Origin: an uncultured Thiotrichaceae bacterium
GTDB taxonomy: Bacteria > Pseudomonadota > Gammaproteobacteria > Thiotrichales > Thiotrichaceae
DNA: 5,678 nt
Direction of reading: 5' to 3'
Assembly (NCBI GenBank): GCA_902727945.1
Contig: CACVAV010000210.1
Location: 1-5,678, forward strand
How positions within the stretch are numbered: position 1 is the first letter of the stretch; each line of letters starts with the position of its first letter. The translations under genes and the position numbers were made by a program. The notes beneath the pieces are model-generated. The model saw only the letters and a list, made by a program, of their open reading frames with translations. It was not told the DNA's origin and did no database searches. Of the stretch, positions 5,093 to 5,678 are shown piece after piece.

Positions 5093-5678
5093 ATGAACAT
5101 GTGGATCAAACGAACGGCAAGCTTTGTGCTGGCTGTTATGACTGTTGTCGCCTTCTCCTATAGCGCAACAGCTTCAGCCGCCGGCTGTCAGGTACTCAGC
5201 AAGAAAACGCTGGAGAGAAAAGCCAAACTTTACAAAAAGACTATTCGTAGCGCATCATCAAAATACGGTGTGAACGAAGATTTGATTAAAGCGGTGATTA
5301 CCGTTGAAAGTTGTTTCCGGCGTAAAGCGCGGGGCCTGGCAGGTGAAAAAGGCCTGATGCAATTAATGCCCGCCACCGCACGCCGCTTCAACGTCAGGCG
5401 CGGTTATAATTCATGGGAAAATGTTCATGGCGGCACTAAATACCTAAGCTATCTGTTCAAACGTTACCGTGGTGATGCCCGTCGCGCCGTTGCCGCTTAT
5501 AATGCAGGCGAAGGTAACGTTAAGCCAGGACGCCGCATACGCAACATTGGTTACGTCAACAAGGTTATGCGAGCCTACAATAAATTGTCCAGCGGCAAAA
5601 ACCGCAAAATCTTCAACTCAGGTAAAGCCTACAAACTCAAAAAAACGGCTTTGAAAAAAAGAACCGGTAACAAAAAAA
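5093..5678 (+). CDS. Secreted SLT-fold lytic transglycosylase, 3' end outside the window
   Basis: The frame opens at ATG 5093 and stays open for 195 codons to the edge, with no stop. Lytic transglycosylases cleave the MurNAc-GlcNAc bond of peptidoglycan in the periplasm to give 1,6-anhydro products. Residues 1-29 look like a Sec signal peptide (basic start, hydrophobic FVLAVMTVVAF, A-S-A before the likely cut). Residues about 45-165 form the SLT domain: VITVESCF with the presumed catalytic Glu72, GLMQLMPATA (87-96), AAYNAG (134-139) and IGYVNKVMRAY (152-162). Cys32 and Cys74 may form a disulfide. The mature protein is very basic, and the tail after about 168 is almost purely K/R/polar. The ribosome site is weak (AGAG, 5083-5086, six bases before the ATG); ATG 5099 is an alternative start. 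It is not a recognised named Mlt/Slt enzyme, so no symbol is given. Confidence 0.88.
   Translation, partial: MNMWIKRTASFVLAVMTVVAFSYSATASAAGCQVLSKKTLERKAKLYKKTIRSASSKYGVNEDLIKAVITVESCFRRKARGLAGEKGLMQLMPATARRFNVRRGYNSWENVHGGTKYLSYLFKRYRGDARRAVAAYNAGEGNVKPGRRIRNIGYVNKVMRAYNKLSSGKNRKIFNSGKAYKLKKTALKKRTGNKK

Noticed and set aside
5469..5654. A 61-codon open frame inside the transglycosylase gene
   Set aside because: It is out of frame with the clear SLT domain and has no motif of its own.
1..5678. CRISPR arrays, tRNA or rRNA genes, insertion sequences, attachment sites
   Set aside because: I saw no regularly spaced repeats, no tRNA-like fold or rRNA sequence, and no transposase or terminal repeats anywhere in the window.

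Overview
The window is a conserved chromosomal block of a gammaproteobacterium. All complete genes read on the + strand, in the order rpoN - hpf - ptsN - rapZ - mgtE. The tail of a probable lptB precedes them, and a lytic transglycosylase gene runs off the right edge. The lptB-rpoN-hpf-ptsN-rapZ order is the classical rpoN / nitrogen-PTS locus of Gammaproteobacteria. The protein sequences (sigma-54 with a complete RpoN box, short-form HPF, EIIA-Ntr with its phospho-histidine, RapZ with a Walker A motif) fit that group. Base composition is moderate and there are no mobile elements or foreign-looking genes. I cannot name the genus; MgtE in this position and the absence of an enterobacterial RapZ tail argue against Enterobacteriaceae.

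Layout: 1-59 is probably the 3' end of lptB (LPS-export ATPase). 60-147 is a short leader with a weak promoter candidate. 148-1635 is rpoN, ended by an intrinsic-terminator-like hairpin. 1691-2056 is hpf and 2060-2533 is ptsN, almost touching. 2584-3450 is rapZ and 3482-4834 is mgtE, each with a short gap and its own ribosome-binding site. 4835-5092 is a 258-base AT-rich intergenic region with no gene, but with a 10-bp GC palindrome and a long nested inverted repeat. From 5093 to the edge is a secreted, very basic SLT-fold lytic transglycosylase, incomplete at its 3' end.

How the genes fit together: RpoN is the alternative sigma factor 54. HPF dimerises and silences ribosomes under starvation. 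PtsN (EIIA-Ntr) is the terminal phospho-acceptor of the nitrogen PTS and typically acts on potassium transport and stress signalling. RapZ is a nucleotide- and RNA-binding adaptor which in E. coli controls amino-sugar synthesis for the cell envelope. MgtE is a Mg2+ channel gated by its own cytosolic Mg2+-sensing domains. The NPr gene (ptsO/npr) that often follows rapZ is missing; mgtE sits in its place.

I found no undescribed system. The points most worth checking are the missing ptsO, a hairpin that pairs with the mgtE Shine-Dalgarno sequence just after the rapZ stop, the structured intergenic region before the transglycosylase gene, and the divergent C-terminal tails of HPF, RapZ and the transglycosylase.
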